Source of the DNA: Rhynchospora pubera
Lineage: Eukaryota; Streptophyta; Magnoliopsida; Poales; Cyperaceae
Direction of reading: 5' to 3'
Assembly: GCA_028095005.1 (NCBI GenBank)
Contig: JAMFTS010000080.1
Location: forward strand, 1 to 64,000
DNA: 64,000 nucleotides
The number at the start of each line of letters is the position of its first letter. Positions within the stretch are counted from its first letter, which is position 1. A program made the translations under genes and the position numbers. The notes beneath the pieces are model-generated. The model was not told the origin of the DNA, searched no databases, and was given only the letters and a program-made list of their open reading frames with translations. This document shows positions 12,978-23,606 of this stretch, piece after piece.

Positions 12978-13442
12978 ATGGTTTACAAACCTATTAAACT
13001 CTTGACTTGGAATGTTAGGGGCTTGGGGGAGGTTTCAAAAAGAAGAGTTATTTCCGATGGTTTAAGAACATCGAGATGTGATATAGCTTGTTTGCAAGAA
13101 ACAAAATTGCATGATATTGATCATTATTGCCTACGCACTCTTCTCCCTACTTTTTTCGACACAAATGTCGTTTCTCTGGACGCAATTAGCACGAGAGGAG
13201 GATGTATCATATGCTGGAAACGCTCTTACTCTCTTTTAAATTCGTGGACTACACGTTATTCTTGCTCAGCTTTGCTGTTAGACAATAGAACAAATAATGA
13301 ACTCTTGGTTACCTGTGTCTATGGCCCACACACAGCGCCACAAAGAGAGGAGTGTTTCCACCAGTTGAGTAGTTTCTCTACCCTCTCGTCGGGCCTCTGG
13401 GCTATTTTGGGCGATTTCAACTGTGTGCGATTTCAACTGTGT
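12978..13442 (+). pseudogene. LINE ORF2, endonuclease part, cut off by frameshift
   Basis: ORF2 begins at ATG 12978. The N-terminus carries motifs of the APE-type endonuclease that nicks target DNA: WNVRGLG near residue 11-17, CLQETK near residue 40, and GDFN near residue 147. Immediately after GDFN the 16 bases at 13411-13426 are repeated exactly at 13427-13442. The extra 16 bp shift the frame, and this phase then runs to a stop at 13514. The remaining endonuclease motifs (RLDW, SDHCPL) lie in the next frame, included in the following entry. Confidence 0.85.
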
Positions 13443-16400
13443 ACGTTGGTTAAACGAAAGATCTTCCTTATGCACGGATTATGCAACTATGCATGCACTC
13501 AACAGTTTCATTGATAGTAATCATCTGATGGATGTCCCAATTCAAAACAGGACCTATACGTGGACAAATATGCAGCCTAATCCAACTTTTTCTAGACTTG
13601 ATTGGACCTTGCTTTCGCTAAATTGGCACATCACTTTCTCTAATATAACTTTAGAAGCACTGCCTATTGTGGTCTCAGACCACTGCCCCCTGCTTTTAAA
13701 ATGTAGGCAGCTACAAACAGTGCCAAAGCCTTTCAGAATAGAGAATTTTTGGCTGCGAAATAAAAATGCAAATGAGCTAACAGCTTTAGTGTGGAATGCT
13801 ACACAGCAAGAGGAGCTGCCAATGGATACGCTGAACAAGCGTTTCACTCAAGTCCATCAAGCCTTAAGGCAGTGGCGTTTGAATAATTACTCACATCTTT
13901 CTATCTTCCTGATGAATGCTAAGACAGTAGTGGGTTTTCTGGATAATCTCGAAGAATTGAGAACTCTATCTCCCCTTGAAAGAGCCATCAGGATTTTAGC
14001 AAAAGAAATAGCTTTTGAACTGGCAAACATAATGGAAATAAGATGGCACCAAAGAGCACGTAGCAAGTGGATAGCTTGTGGTGACCGCAACACAAGGTAC
14101 TTTCACGCAATTGCAACCGCAAAGAAAAGAGCAAAAGCTATTTCATCTATTCTACAGGGAGAACAGACTATCAATACCACCCCGGAAATTGTAAACATCT
14201 CCACTTCCCACTACAAACAGTTAATGGGAACTGAGATCTCTACGCAGCCTTTTTCTCCTACTGCTTTATATACTGACTTATCAGTACAGCTGGCTGATCT
14301 AGCGTATCCTTTTACTGAAGCCGAAGTGCAAAATGCAGTGATGAGGATGTCAAATAACAAATCTTGTGGCCCTGATGGACTCCCTAATGAATTCTTTAAA
14401 GTACATTGGAATTTGTTGAAACATGAGCTGATGCAGGTCTTTCACTTCTTGCACTTGAATAATTTGGATTTGCACAATAAGAATCTTGCTCATATCATAC
14501 TGCTTTCAAAGGAATTGAATGCACAATCAACCTCTGCCTTCAGGCCCATAAGTCTTATAAATTTTGTCCCCAAACTAATATCAAAAGTTCTAGTAAACCG
14601 TTTGGCAAAGCATATTCCTCAGCTAGTCGAAATATCTCAAACGGGTTTTATCAGGGGCAGATTCTTGGCAGAAAATTTTAATGCAGCTAGAAAAATAATT
14701 TCTGAAATTTGCAAACAAAAGGAACCAGCTTTCCTTCTAAAGATTGATTTCAAGAAAGCTTTTGACTCAGTAGCTTGGCCCTTCCTGTTTCAAACCCTGT
14801 CATGCAGAGGCTTCCCTGACATCTTCCTCTCCTGGGTTCAGTTGTTACTTGAGTCTTCAACCTCTTCAGTTGTCATCAATGATCATGTGCGAATGCCATT
14901 TTTACACAAACGTGGCTTGCGGCAAGGTGATCCATTATCGCCGTTTCTCTTTATTCTGGCAGCCGACGTTTTAGGAAAAATGGTGCAGGCAGTCTCTAAT
15001 GCAATAAATTTCCAACTCACTGCAAAACTGAGGAAACCTTTTTATGTTCTGCAGTATGCAGATGACACACTGATCTTTGCAACAGCACAAGGAAATGCAA
15101 CTGCTGCGCTGAATTGTGTTCTCAAGCATTTCTCAGCAATTTCGGGTGTGGAAATCAATCTCTCTAAAACTGCTCTCATCCCCTTCAACCTTACTGAACA
15201 AGAGCAAAACTCAATAAAAACAGCTTTGAGATGTACCGTTGCTGACCTTCCCCTCACTTATCTGGGACTGCCTTTGACTATTCAAAAGCCGGGGAGACAA
15301 GCTTTTCAACCATTAATAGACAGAGTGCAAAGAAAGCTTGAAAGCTGGAAAGGAAGACTGTTGACAAGAGCTGGCAGAATCATTCTGGCAAAATCGGTTC
15401 TCTCGTCCATTCCAGTCTTTTATATGTCGGTGTTTAAGCTTCCGGCATGGGTAATTGCAGCCATAGACAAAATAAGGCGCAGTTTTATTTGGGGAAACAA
15501 TACTTCAGAAGGCAAAGGGATACCACTGTTAGCTTGGGATCGTATGTGCTCTCCAAAATCTTTAGGAGGCTTTGGCTTAATCAATCTCAAATTGCAAAAT
15601 TTAGCTCTCTTAATGCGCTGGTGGTGGAGGCTATACTCTAGCGAAAGATCTCAGTGGTATTGGATTGCCAGCTCCCTTTATAGCAAAGCAGATTCCCTAA
15701 TACCGCCATTGGGATGGAATAAAGATGGCTCTTTCTTCTGGAGAGAGTTGATTTCACTTAGATTCTACTTTCAGATTTCGACTGTTACAGAGGTAAAGTC
15801 AGGAAGAGGAACTTTGTTCTGGTATGATAAATGGGGGGAGAACAGATTGCTTCACTTTGGTTATGAACAAATGCCACCAACAAGGAGATTCATTACACTA
15901 GCAAAAGCTGCACCGATTATAAACTCTCTACTACCGAATCCTCTCAACTGGGGTCAGGACCTTCTAGTTGCACAAGTCAGTAATTTTCAATTCTCCGGAG
16001 ATAATGTGCGTGACTGCCTAAGATGGAAATGGAATGTGTCAGGGGAATTTACAGTGGCTTCTTTTTACAATGCTTTCATCAAAGCTGGAAGACAGACCTT
16101 CCCCCTACAACAGTTATGGAAATTGAAAGTAACTCCAACTGTTAAAACCTTCCTGCTACTGCTGGCACATGATCGAATTTTGACCCAAGAACAGTTGCAA
16201 AAGAGAAAAATCCCTTATCAGCAAGGATGTGCACTATGTAACCGGGATATCTGTGAAACTGCGGCACATTTATTCCTGACTTGCCCCTTTACGGTTCACC
16301 TTTGGGGACGCATCAATTTGCCTCATGGTAGTGTTCACTGGACAACTCTTAACACCTGCTTAGAAGCACTGATAAGTGCTTTCACTTCCTCCAGGCTGAC

Positions 16401-16548
16401 AGATTTCCAGAAGACGTTGATGGCAACAACATTATGGACAATTTGGCGGGAGAGAAATAATCGAGTCTTCAGAGGTGAAAGCAGAGAGGCAGGGACGATT
16501 CATGATTGGATTGTGGGTGAAGCAACGCTTTTCTTCAGATACTGCTAA
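13443..16548 (+). CDS. LINE ORF2, end of endonuclease plus reverse transcriptase and zf-RVT
   Basis: One open frame runs from 13423 to the stop at 16548 (1041 codons). It starts with the last endonuclease motifs (RLDWTLLS and SDHCPL, residues about 58-92). It continues through the reverse transcriptase, with KIDFKKAFDS (first catalytic Asp about residue 442), RQGDPLSPFLF, and YADD at about residues 545-548 (bases 15055-15066) holding the two catalytic aspartates. A zf-RVT domain with a C-x2-C...H-x4-C pattern lies at about residues 895-965. The catalytic residues are intact, but no native start exists in this frame because of the 16-bp duplication upstream. The family copies element RNA at the nicked target. 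Confidence 0.9.
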
Positions 16549-16677
16549 AAGAACTGCACTTGACAGCTTTCTTTGGTTGTCTTTTTCTTTCCTCTTCTCT
16601 GTTTTTCTTGCCTTTATTGTTTTGTTCTACTAGGTAGCCTCTATCTAGTTTCTCCAAAAAAAAAAACAATTATTTAT

Positions 16678-17189
16678 TTGTAAGTGTTCACTTTGATAGT
16701 CTATATGTTTATCTTGTCTGTTTTATGTATTCATTTTGTATTTAGATATGACAGGGATGATAAAATTAGAGATGAAACTTATAATTTTTTGTTAGGATAT
16801 ATGTTAGAATATATTATCATCCATTCATCCTCCAAGGCCTAAAATAACTTCCCAAATATTATGTTCCTAGGCCCAACTTTTAATTCGCCATGATAAAGCC
16901 CAATTACTAAAATACAGGCCCAAAGATCTAACTTACTGAACTTCTTTTACTAAAATTTAGGATTTTAGGTTACCTAAAATTTTTCCTATTGATATAAAAA
17001 AAATAATATTGACAAAACAATATCTTTTGTATTCAGAAATTTTTCAAATTTTCATTATAAAAAATCATTTATTTGTGTGCTTAGGTATCAAATAAATTGA
17101 AAGCAAAATATGTTTAGTAATTTGGGTTTATATATTAGACCCAAAATGGGTATAACCAGGCAATCAACGCACCAGCATGGATAGAGCTG
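16678..17189 (+). other. spacer holding a half-copy of the 21-kb hairpin element
   Basis: Just after the LINE, 16672-16780 (ATTTGTAAGTGTTCACTT onward) resembles the right arm of the inverted-repeat element at 21044-21310. The LINE seems to have landed in or beside a degraded copy of that MITE. The rest is A+T-rich with no gene. Confidence 0.5.
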
Positions 17190-17425
17190 AAAACGGAAGT
17201 TGTTTTAACTGTTTTTCGTTTCGTTTCGTCCTGAGGAAACAGTTAACGAAATAACAAAACGATTTCATTTGGTTGGACGAAACGGTTAACGCAACAACAG
17301 TTTCGTCCATGTGCAAATCACGAAAATTTCGTCAATTTCGATCATTTCGTCTGGACGAAACGATCAACGAAATAAAAAATCTATTTCGTCGTATAGAACA
17401 AAACGATCAACGCAACAGCTTATTT
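17190..17425. repeat. cluster of CGAAAC/GTTTCG-type repeats
   Basis: About ten degenerate repeats of the form CGAAACGRTYAACG, in both orientations, fill this stretch. They include an inverted pair GGACGAAAC ... GTTTCGTCC around 17274-17308. Such clusters are typical of subterminal regions of DNA transposons. I could not define the element's ends, and the overlapping open frame is a by-product of the repeats. Confidence 0.55.
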
Positions 17426-18128
17426 ACACCATCGTCTCCATCATTTTGCATAAGCAATAAGCATGGAGGCGCTCCGTTCGTTTTGATTCATTGATTGCTA
17501 AAATTGTACATATGCAGTACAACAGTACAGTTGTACTAATGAGTTTGGTTGTATTGCAAGTCCTTCCTTTTCGGCGATCGCTTTTGCAACTTAGCTAGTC
17601 TTGGTTTATAATTGATCTCCAAAATTCCCTCAATGTAAATGAAAATAGTACGGTATTTATTGAGAACAATCATTTAAGATGAAAACTTTAAACAAAAGCC
17701 TATCATTTATGTATATAATCAGAGTAATGTTAAATATAAAGTTAGATTTCTGAATCTTTTAATTTGAAAAACACGGTCCAATTTTGACTAAAATTTTTGA
17801 ATAAAAAATTGCTACTATTAGAGAGGAGGCCAAAGCCCTTTTATTTTTGTAACTATAATTTACGTAGAATTTTCAAGTAAAATCAAACTCACTAGCATTT
17901 ATTATATCAATTAATTATGGTGACATTATTTTATATGTAATTACTAATTAGTTATATAAGCTGACGATTAATTCTAACAAGTACATTAAGAGCAACATAA
18001 TAAAAAGAATATATGTTAATATTTTTTAAATAATACTATATGAAAATATTGCACTTGATTTAATTTTTGGAGATAATGGATGTAGATAATAATAACATGA
18101 TCCCAAAGAGTTAGATAGAAAAAAGAAA
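17426..18128. other. A+T-rich spacer, no gene seen
   Basis: No coding region, array or terminal repeat identified. Confidence 0.45.
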
Positions 18129-18569
18129 GAAAATTGTGCCATCTAAAACTGAAGAAATTGATAATTTGCCATTCAAAACTAAATTTTTTTGTTTTGCCAA
18201 CCTAAAATTCAAATTTCTTTACTTTTTGTCACTTTGTCTTATTTAATAACATATAACATTAAAATAATTTAAAAATATATTTCTGACTATTATACCCCTG
18301 TCGATGACCTTCGTCTCTTCTCTCTCGCACGAAGAAGACATAAATAATGGTCGAATGAGTCGGCTATGGTAGATTAGGCTGTAATCAACTGGTTTAAAAT
18401 CGACAGGGTAGCATAGTTAGAATTTTTTTATTATTTTAATGTTAAATATATTATTAAATAGGACAAAGTGACAAAAACTGAAGAAATTTGAATTTTAGGA
18501 TGGCAAAAACATAAAATTTTAGTTTTGGATGATAAATTCTCAATTTTGAATGGGAACAGAAAAATTTTC
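18129..18569. mobile_element. MITE with long terminal inverted repeats
   Basis: The left arm (18129-about 18300) pairs with the right arm (about 18400-18569) over some 150-170 bp. For example, CCTAAAATTCAAATTTCTT on the left matches the complement of AAGAAATTTGAATTTTAGG on the right. There is no coding capacity. Such long arms are usual for Mutator-like non-autonomous elements. The target duplication is obscured by A runs on both sides. Confidence 0.75.
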
Positions 18570-19116
18570 CAAAAAAAAAATCATTCATCTAGAAAACCAA
18601 ATCTGATAAATTGTCACCCTTTTGTGCCAATTTTCGCGCCACAGCTGGAATTATATAAAAAATAACTCATCTTAAGACTTAAGTGGAAGCCCCGAAACAA
18701 AGAGTAGCTCATTTAAAACCCCTACACCGACAATTTTACATAAGATGGACGCCATAGTAAATAATTCTTTCGTCAGAGGCCTCTCCGTAAAAGAGTAAAA
18801 ACTAATGTTAACTAGGTTCCAGTCCAGGTTCCGAACTAAATACTAATCTGTAATTCTGTAGAATCTGTACTACTACTAAGTACTAAGTACTAAGCCATTT
18901 TATACCAAATGGTCAAAACTTATCTAAATAGACCAGGTCCAGCGCTAAGGAAAGAAAAATCTGATCTGTGGCGTAGTATCTCTGACTTCGGATACCAGAA
19001 AAGGGTACTTCTTCTCTCCCTCTCTCTCTCTACCTCTCACACCTCCCTTCTCTTCCCATCTCCAATCAACCACTCTCTCCGATCCAACGAATTTCCAATT
19101 CTACCCCTGCTCCAAG

Positions 19117-19492
19117 ATGATGCACATGACCTTCTACTGGGGCAAAAACGTCACGATCCTCTTCGATTTCTGGCGAACCAATTCTGGAGGACCGTCGGGT
19201 CCGATTCAAGATCCTCGCCGAGTCGAAACCCTCTTCCTCCGAGCCGTCGATCGAGACTCCTCTTCTCTATGGAAGAGCGATTCGGGGATGGAGCCTCGAG
19301 AGATCCGCTACGGCCGTGATCTTTACGGTCAATTCGGCGATCGGGTACATGCTGATGCTTGCGGTGATGTCGTTTAATGGAGGCGTTTTCATTGCTATTG
19401 TGGTAGGACTTGGGGTTGGATATCTTGTTTTTAGGAGTGGAGGAGGAGATGAGGTTTTGGTTACAATTGATAACCCTTGTGCCTGTGCCTGA
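19117..19492 (+). pseudogene. COPT5-like copper transporter lacking its first membrane helix
   Basis: COPT/Ctr proteins form trimeric Cu(I) channels; COPT5-type members act at the vacuole/prevacuole and keep copper available for chloroplast electron transport. The start MMHMTFYWGKNVTILFDFW (from 19117) is typical of COPT5. After TNS (about 19182) the frame jumps by one. From about 19183 the next phase reads EDRRVRFK, a short linker, then IGYMLMLAVMSFNGG with the MxxxM helix-2 motif and GxxxG helix 3. It ends in a CACA tail and stop at 19490-19492. Missing is the stretch that encodes helix 1, so the copy is both deleted and frameshifted. The family is intronless, so an intron is not the explanation. 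Both flanks keep the reading sense well, which suggests recent loss. A CT-rich leader (19010-19105) precedes it. Confidence 0.85.
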
Positions 19493-21043
19493 TTTGTGGG
19501 ACCCACATGTTATATTTGTTCGGTATTGGTTTTTTTTTTTTTTTACTTGTCGTTGTGGCCTTGTGGGTTGTGATATATGGTGTGATTTTGCACGTCTCAA
19601 TGGCTCACAAATTTGAAATTATCATCTTGTATTACAAGTTCAAAGGTAAAAGAAAATGGTTGTGCACTTGTGCATGATTAAATAAAATGAAAAAGAACAA
19701 GTAATTTGAAATTTTCTGAGGGTGTAAAAAGGAGAGATTTTTTTTTTTTTTTTTCCTTAGCCTTGACTTTAGGTGATGCCTTGCGTAGTATCCAATAAAG
19801 AAGTGTCATGATTAAGATGCGAAGTAGAAAACTCTTTGCTTGTCGTGTGAGCAACGACATGATTTTTAATTGGAAAATAGATTATTATTATCTTCTTGTG
19901 TTTGGTTGTTTTGGGTTTAAATGGAAAGATCCTTTTGCTTTGATTGGAGGTTACGGTTTAATTTTTGGGTCAGCATCACCGTTATTTATCCACTTCATGT
20001 TGATTTGGAAAAGAAAAAATTACCTATTCTCCTATGAACCCCTCTAGGCCATGTTAAGACTTTAGCTAGAGCCTAATGTTTACTTAATTGGGTAAAACCT
20101 TAACAAAAATGATAACAAAAAAAATGAGCCTGGTATTGCTGTCTCGGCTGGTCACTGTACCAGTACGGGTAAGACGACACCATACCAGTTTGCATAGGTA
20201 ATGTTGCAAATAGAGATATCAGTTCACTGGACATGCTGCAAGTTCAGATTCTACCTATCTTTGTTAATGTTCATGATGCTTGAACAGGTTATTTGAATCA
20301 TGGTTCATTTAGGTCGTCATATGCTTGGGTTTTGACTTATAATTGTTGCTGTCAGAAGAAGCTTGTAGTTTAAATTGTTTAATTAAACCAAGCTTGTTTT
20401 GTCTCTTTCTTTTTTGTTGTTGTTCGTGATAACAAAATAAACTATTCACAGTAATGCACTTAGCCTGACAGTGATTATTATAAATTCACGCAGTGAACTA
20501 ATTATAAAGAATTATCGCAGATTCATAACAAAGCTTTAACTTGCAGTTGTCCCTTTGACCATATTTATGTCAGAACCTCAAAAAAATAAATTTATTAATA
20601 AAAAAATATAAATGGTACAAAATAATCGGTTGCATAATATGTTAGGCCCACTCGAGGATTTGTTGTTTTGAGATGTATTTAGGTTGCTAATGGCGCGCTC
20701 TACCCCATCTAATTTATTTCATGAAAAAAAAAAACCATGGAAGCACGAAAATAGTGTAAAAAATGGAAGATTTGCTGAAAATACTATATGTGAAGTAGAG
20801 AGCAGGGATTCGTTTTAAGTCTTTTAGATGTTGCCATGTGAGTATGTGACTGGCTGATGTGGGATCGAGATTCTCTGGTCTGCCGTCTAATTTAATCTCA
20901 ACGGTTAAAGTTTTTCGAGCCTTACAATCTGGTTATAATCACGGACCATCCATTATTGATCAGACGGACGACGAGATCACAGTAGTCCATTGGACTACGG
21001 ATTTCGTTCGGACTGATGTGCTACTAAATGGAAATTGATTACT
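19493..21043. other. spacer, no gene seen
   Basis: Probable 3' flank of the copper-transporter copy followed by A+T-rich DNA with T runs (19529-19543, 19738-19755). At 20860-21000 a stretch with GATCAGACGG resembles inner sequence of the inverted-repeat element at 22886-23082 and may be a decayed relative. Confidence 0.45.
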
Positions 21044-21310
21044 GCCATCTGCAGTTTTGCCATCCCTGCCATCTAAATAAAGTGAACATATACAACAAAC
21101 AAATTGACCATATAGACGATCTAAGTGAACACATACAAACAAATAAGTTTAATGAAAATAAGTTGAATATGCATGTAAAATTCTGAACAAATGATGACAA
21201 CACTTATTTGTTTGTAAGTGTTCACTTAGATCATCTAAATGTTCACTTTGTTTGCTGTATATGCTCACTTTATATTTAGCGATGACAGAAATGACAGAAC
21301 TGCAGATGGC
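21044..21310. mobile_element. hairpin MITE, 267 bp
   Basis: Nearly perfect inverted arms start GCCATCTGCAGT on the left and end CTGCAGATGGC on the right. They pair through the shared AAGTGAACA and AACAAATAAG blocks and leave a loop of about 55 bp (21150-21205). It does not code. A relative of one arm follows the LINE at 16.7 kb. No clear target duplication. Confidence 0.8.
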
Positions 21311-22885
21311 CGTTATCATTCATGCTACTAAATCTACTAAATATGGTCTCAGAAATATCGGGCCGTATATCTTAAATATTTTCCAATGGGCCCAAAAGTT
21401 GTGTCAGAATAAAAATTGATTTTCTTTGGGTAATTGATTAGATCAGATTTGAGACATTCATTGTTGTGAACAAACCATTTTGTAGCATTAATAAGATCAG
21501 GTTGTCCACACCATCAAAATCAGCATATGATAAGGGAAGCTGATATATGGATTTCATCACATATACCAATATCGATTCTATACTTATTTAACAAATCGAC
21601 GTCCTACCAGTGAAGTGCCCCAAATTGGCATGCGTATTTTTAGCCACAAAAAGGACGGACAGCTGGTAATTCATAAATTTTAATTGTTAATTAAGATTTC
21701 GAGCATATTTTTATGCTGATGAGGAATCTATTTACAATTTTATTTGGGAATAATACATATTAAAATTTTCAAATACAAATCGAATTATTGATCTATTCTA
21801 TGTTTCAAACAATGCATACATATTGAACGTAAAAAAAAAATTAAAAGTTGACACATGCAAGAACAAAAAAAAAACCCGTCATATCAATTTTATGCAGAGA
21901 TTAAAATTTTGCATTAATTATATTACCCTCGGATCAAATAAACTCCAGACATTAATATTTTCATAGCTCGAATTTTATTTTGATATGGAACAACATTAAT
22001 TACCCGAATATGTCTTGAAATTAAATTTCTATTATCAGCGTGAAGTCAAATTGTCTTACTATATAAGAAAATCAAGCAATTTTATCTCGATTTTCTTAAA
22101 ATCAGATTTTGTTTTCGTTTTATTTGACAATTGAAGATATGAAATGGAGTTTCCATAAGAACCGCCTCGATCGGTTGCATACTTGCATGCCAACCTTTTT
22201 ATCTTGTCTATTGTACATCTTCAATACCAAACACAGGGTGGTGATCCGAACAGCAGGGAAGATCATCTAAGCAACACCATTTTTTTAAAAGATGACGCTA
22301 CTATCCTTCTCTGAACAACATTTTTTCAGAACAAACTTTATCCTATCTTTGTCCTTTTTTGATTCGTTTATTCTAAACTATATATCAGAAGTTGGTTTCG
22401 ATTGAATCATCAATTATTCTATAAAAAAATATTGACAACTTCAAGCATGATTTAATTTTATTTATTTCCGTGAAATTCAATTCAAATAAAGAGTATTCAG
22501 ATCCGAAGAAAATAATAATCATGTAGTAAATCTAAAAATTTATATTTTCAAAAGAATAATAAAGTTGACTTTTTCTTTTTGCAATATAGATGGAAAGAAA
22601 ATATAATAAAAACTTTAAAAGAAATTAAACAAAATCAGAAGTAATAAGGGGCATTTTCGTCCACAAATGTCGTGCGGACAAATTTATTGTTGTCCGGATC
22701 GTCTCCCACCAAAACCTATCCGATTGCTAAGAAAAAGGCCCAACCAAATAGAAAGAAAAAGGGTCCTGGACTCCTGGGTCCATGTCCTTGGACTTAGATT
22801 TCAGGCCTGGAGAAGGAATGGGTCGGCTGTCAAAGGCTGAAAAAGTTAGTGCCCAAATGAAAACTAGAAACATATAGACAGAAAA
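21311..22885. other. A+T-rich spacer, no gene seen
   Basis: No open frame with recognisable similarity, no array, and no terminal repeats on inspection. Confidence 0.45.
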
Positions 22886-23082
22886 GGGACCCGAATCCGC
22901 TGTAGCGCGGACACCGTGTAGCGCGCGTACGAGCCGTCTGATCTTGATCGGACGGTTCATTTTTTACGGGCCTATCAATCTAGGTTACATGCACGGGGCT
23001 CCCTTGTCCATTGAATCTTGATCAGACGGCTAGGATGTCGTGCTACACGGTATCCCGCGCGGCACCAGATCTGAATTCACTG
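22886..23082. mobile_element. G+C-rich MITE with inverted arms
   Basis: ACCGTGTAGCGCG and AGCCGTCTGATC on the left arm match the complement of the right arm (GATCAGACGGCT ... GCTACACGGT). The arms are about 85 bp with a short centre. The flanks share GAAAAG on both sides, a possible but weak target duplication. Its base composition stands out from the A+T-rich surroundings. Confidence 0.7.
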
Positions 23083-23108
23083 AAAAGGTCCAGACTTCCC
23101 AAATCCTT

Positions 23109-23148
23109 GGTGGCGCACTGGCGCGGTGGCGCACTGGCGCGGTGGCGC
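23109..23148. repeat. 16-bp G+C-rich tandem repeat, 2.5 copies
   Basis: The unit GGTGGCGCACTGGCGC is repeated head to tail two and a half times in an A+T-rich setting. Function unknown. Confidence 0.8.
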
Positions 23149-23587
23149 CGAATGAAGTTGGGTTGATCATATATTCATAACATAAGGTGCATGAAGAATT
23201 TTAATTATTTGGTTTTCATGTAGTATATTTTAGTAAGAAATGAGGATTACTATATGTGGTACCTTATCCGATTTAAAACGCTTTCCAGGAACTTGAATGA
23301 ATCTTAAATATATAGGTAATTATAGATGCACAAAATGTTTGTCTAATATATATAACTTTTTTTTTTTTTAATAAATTTGATCTTGTAGCTAGGATTGTTA
23401 GTTCTGGTGTGTTATCACTTATCAATTAAAAATGGGGTTAAATTATATGAAATGGGTTCATAGACACACAAAATGCGCTCTGAATATATTCATGTACCAT
23501 TGTTCGTAAGAAAAAAATGAATATGTACGGACGAGATCTCGTGAATTTTGAGGCACGCTTTACTGCTTTAGGATTACTAGTAGCAGT

Positions 23588-23606
23588 GCCCACTCAATGT
23601 GTGGGC
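23588..23606 (-). terminator. Helitron 3' terminal hairpin
   Basis: A six-base stem GCCCAC/GTGGGC with a seven-base loop, followed by ACTGCTACTAG at the element end. In the family this hairpin signals where rolling-circle transfer stops. Confidence 0.88.

Larger units (their letters stand above)
11390..16664 (+). mobile_element. L1-type LINE retrotransposon
   Basis: About 5.3 kb containing an ORF1 position, an ORF2 with endonuclease, reverse transcriptase and zf-RVT domains, and an A-rich 3' tail (16656-16666). A 13-bp match AACAATTATTTAT flanks it (11377-11389 and 16665-16677) and is the likely target duplication, though part could be tail sequence. The tail is short and both reading frames are broken, so this copy cannot make its own proteins in one piece. 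Confidence 0.88.
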
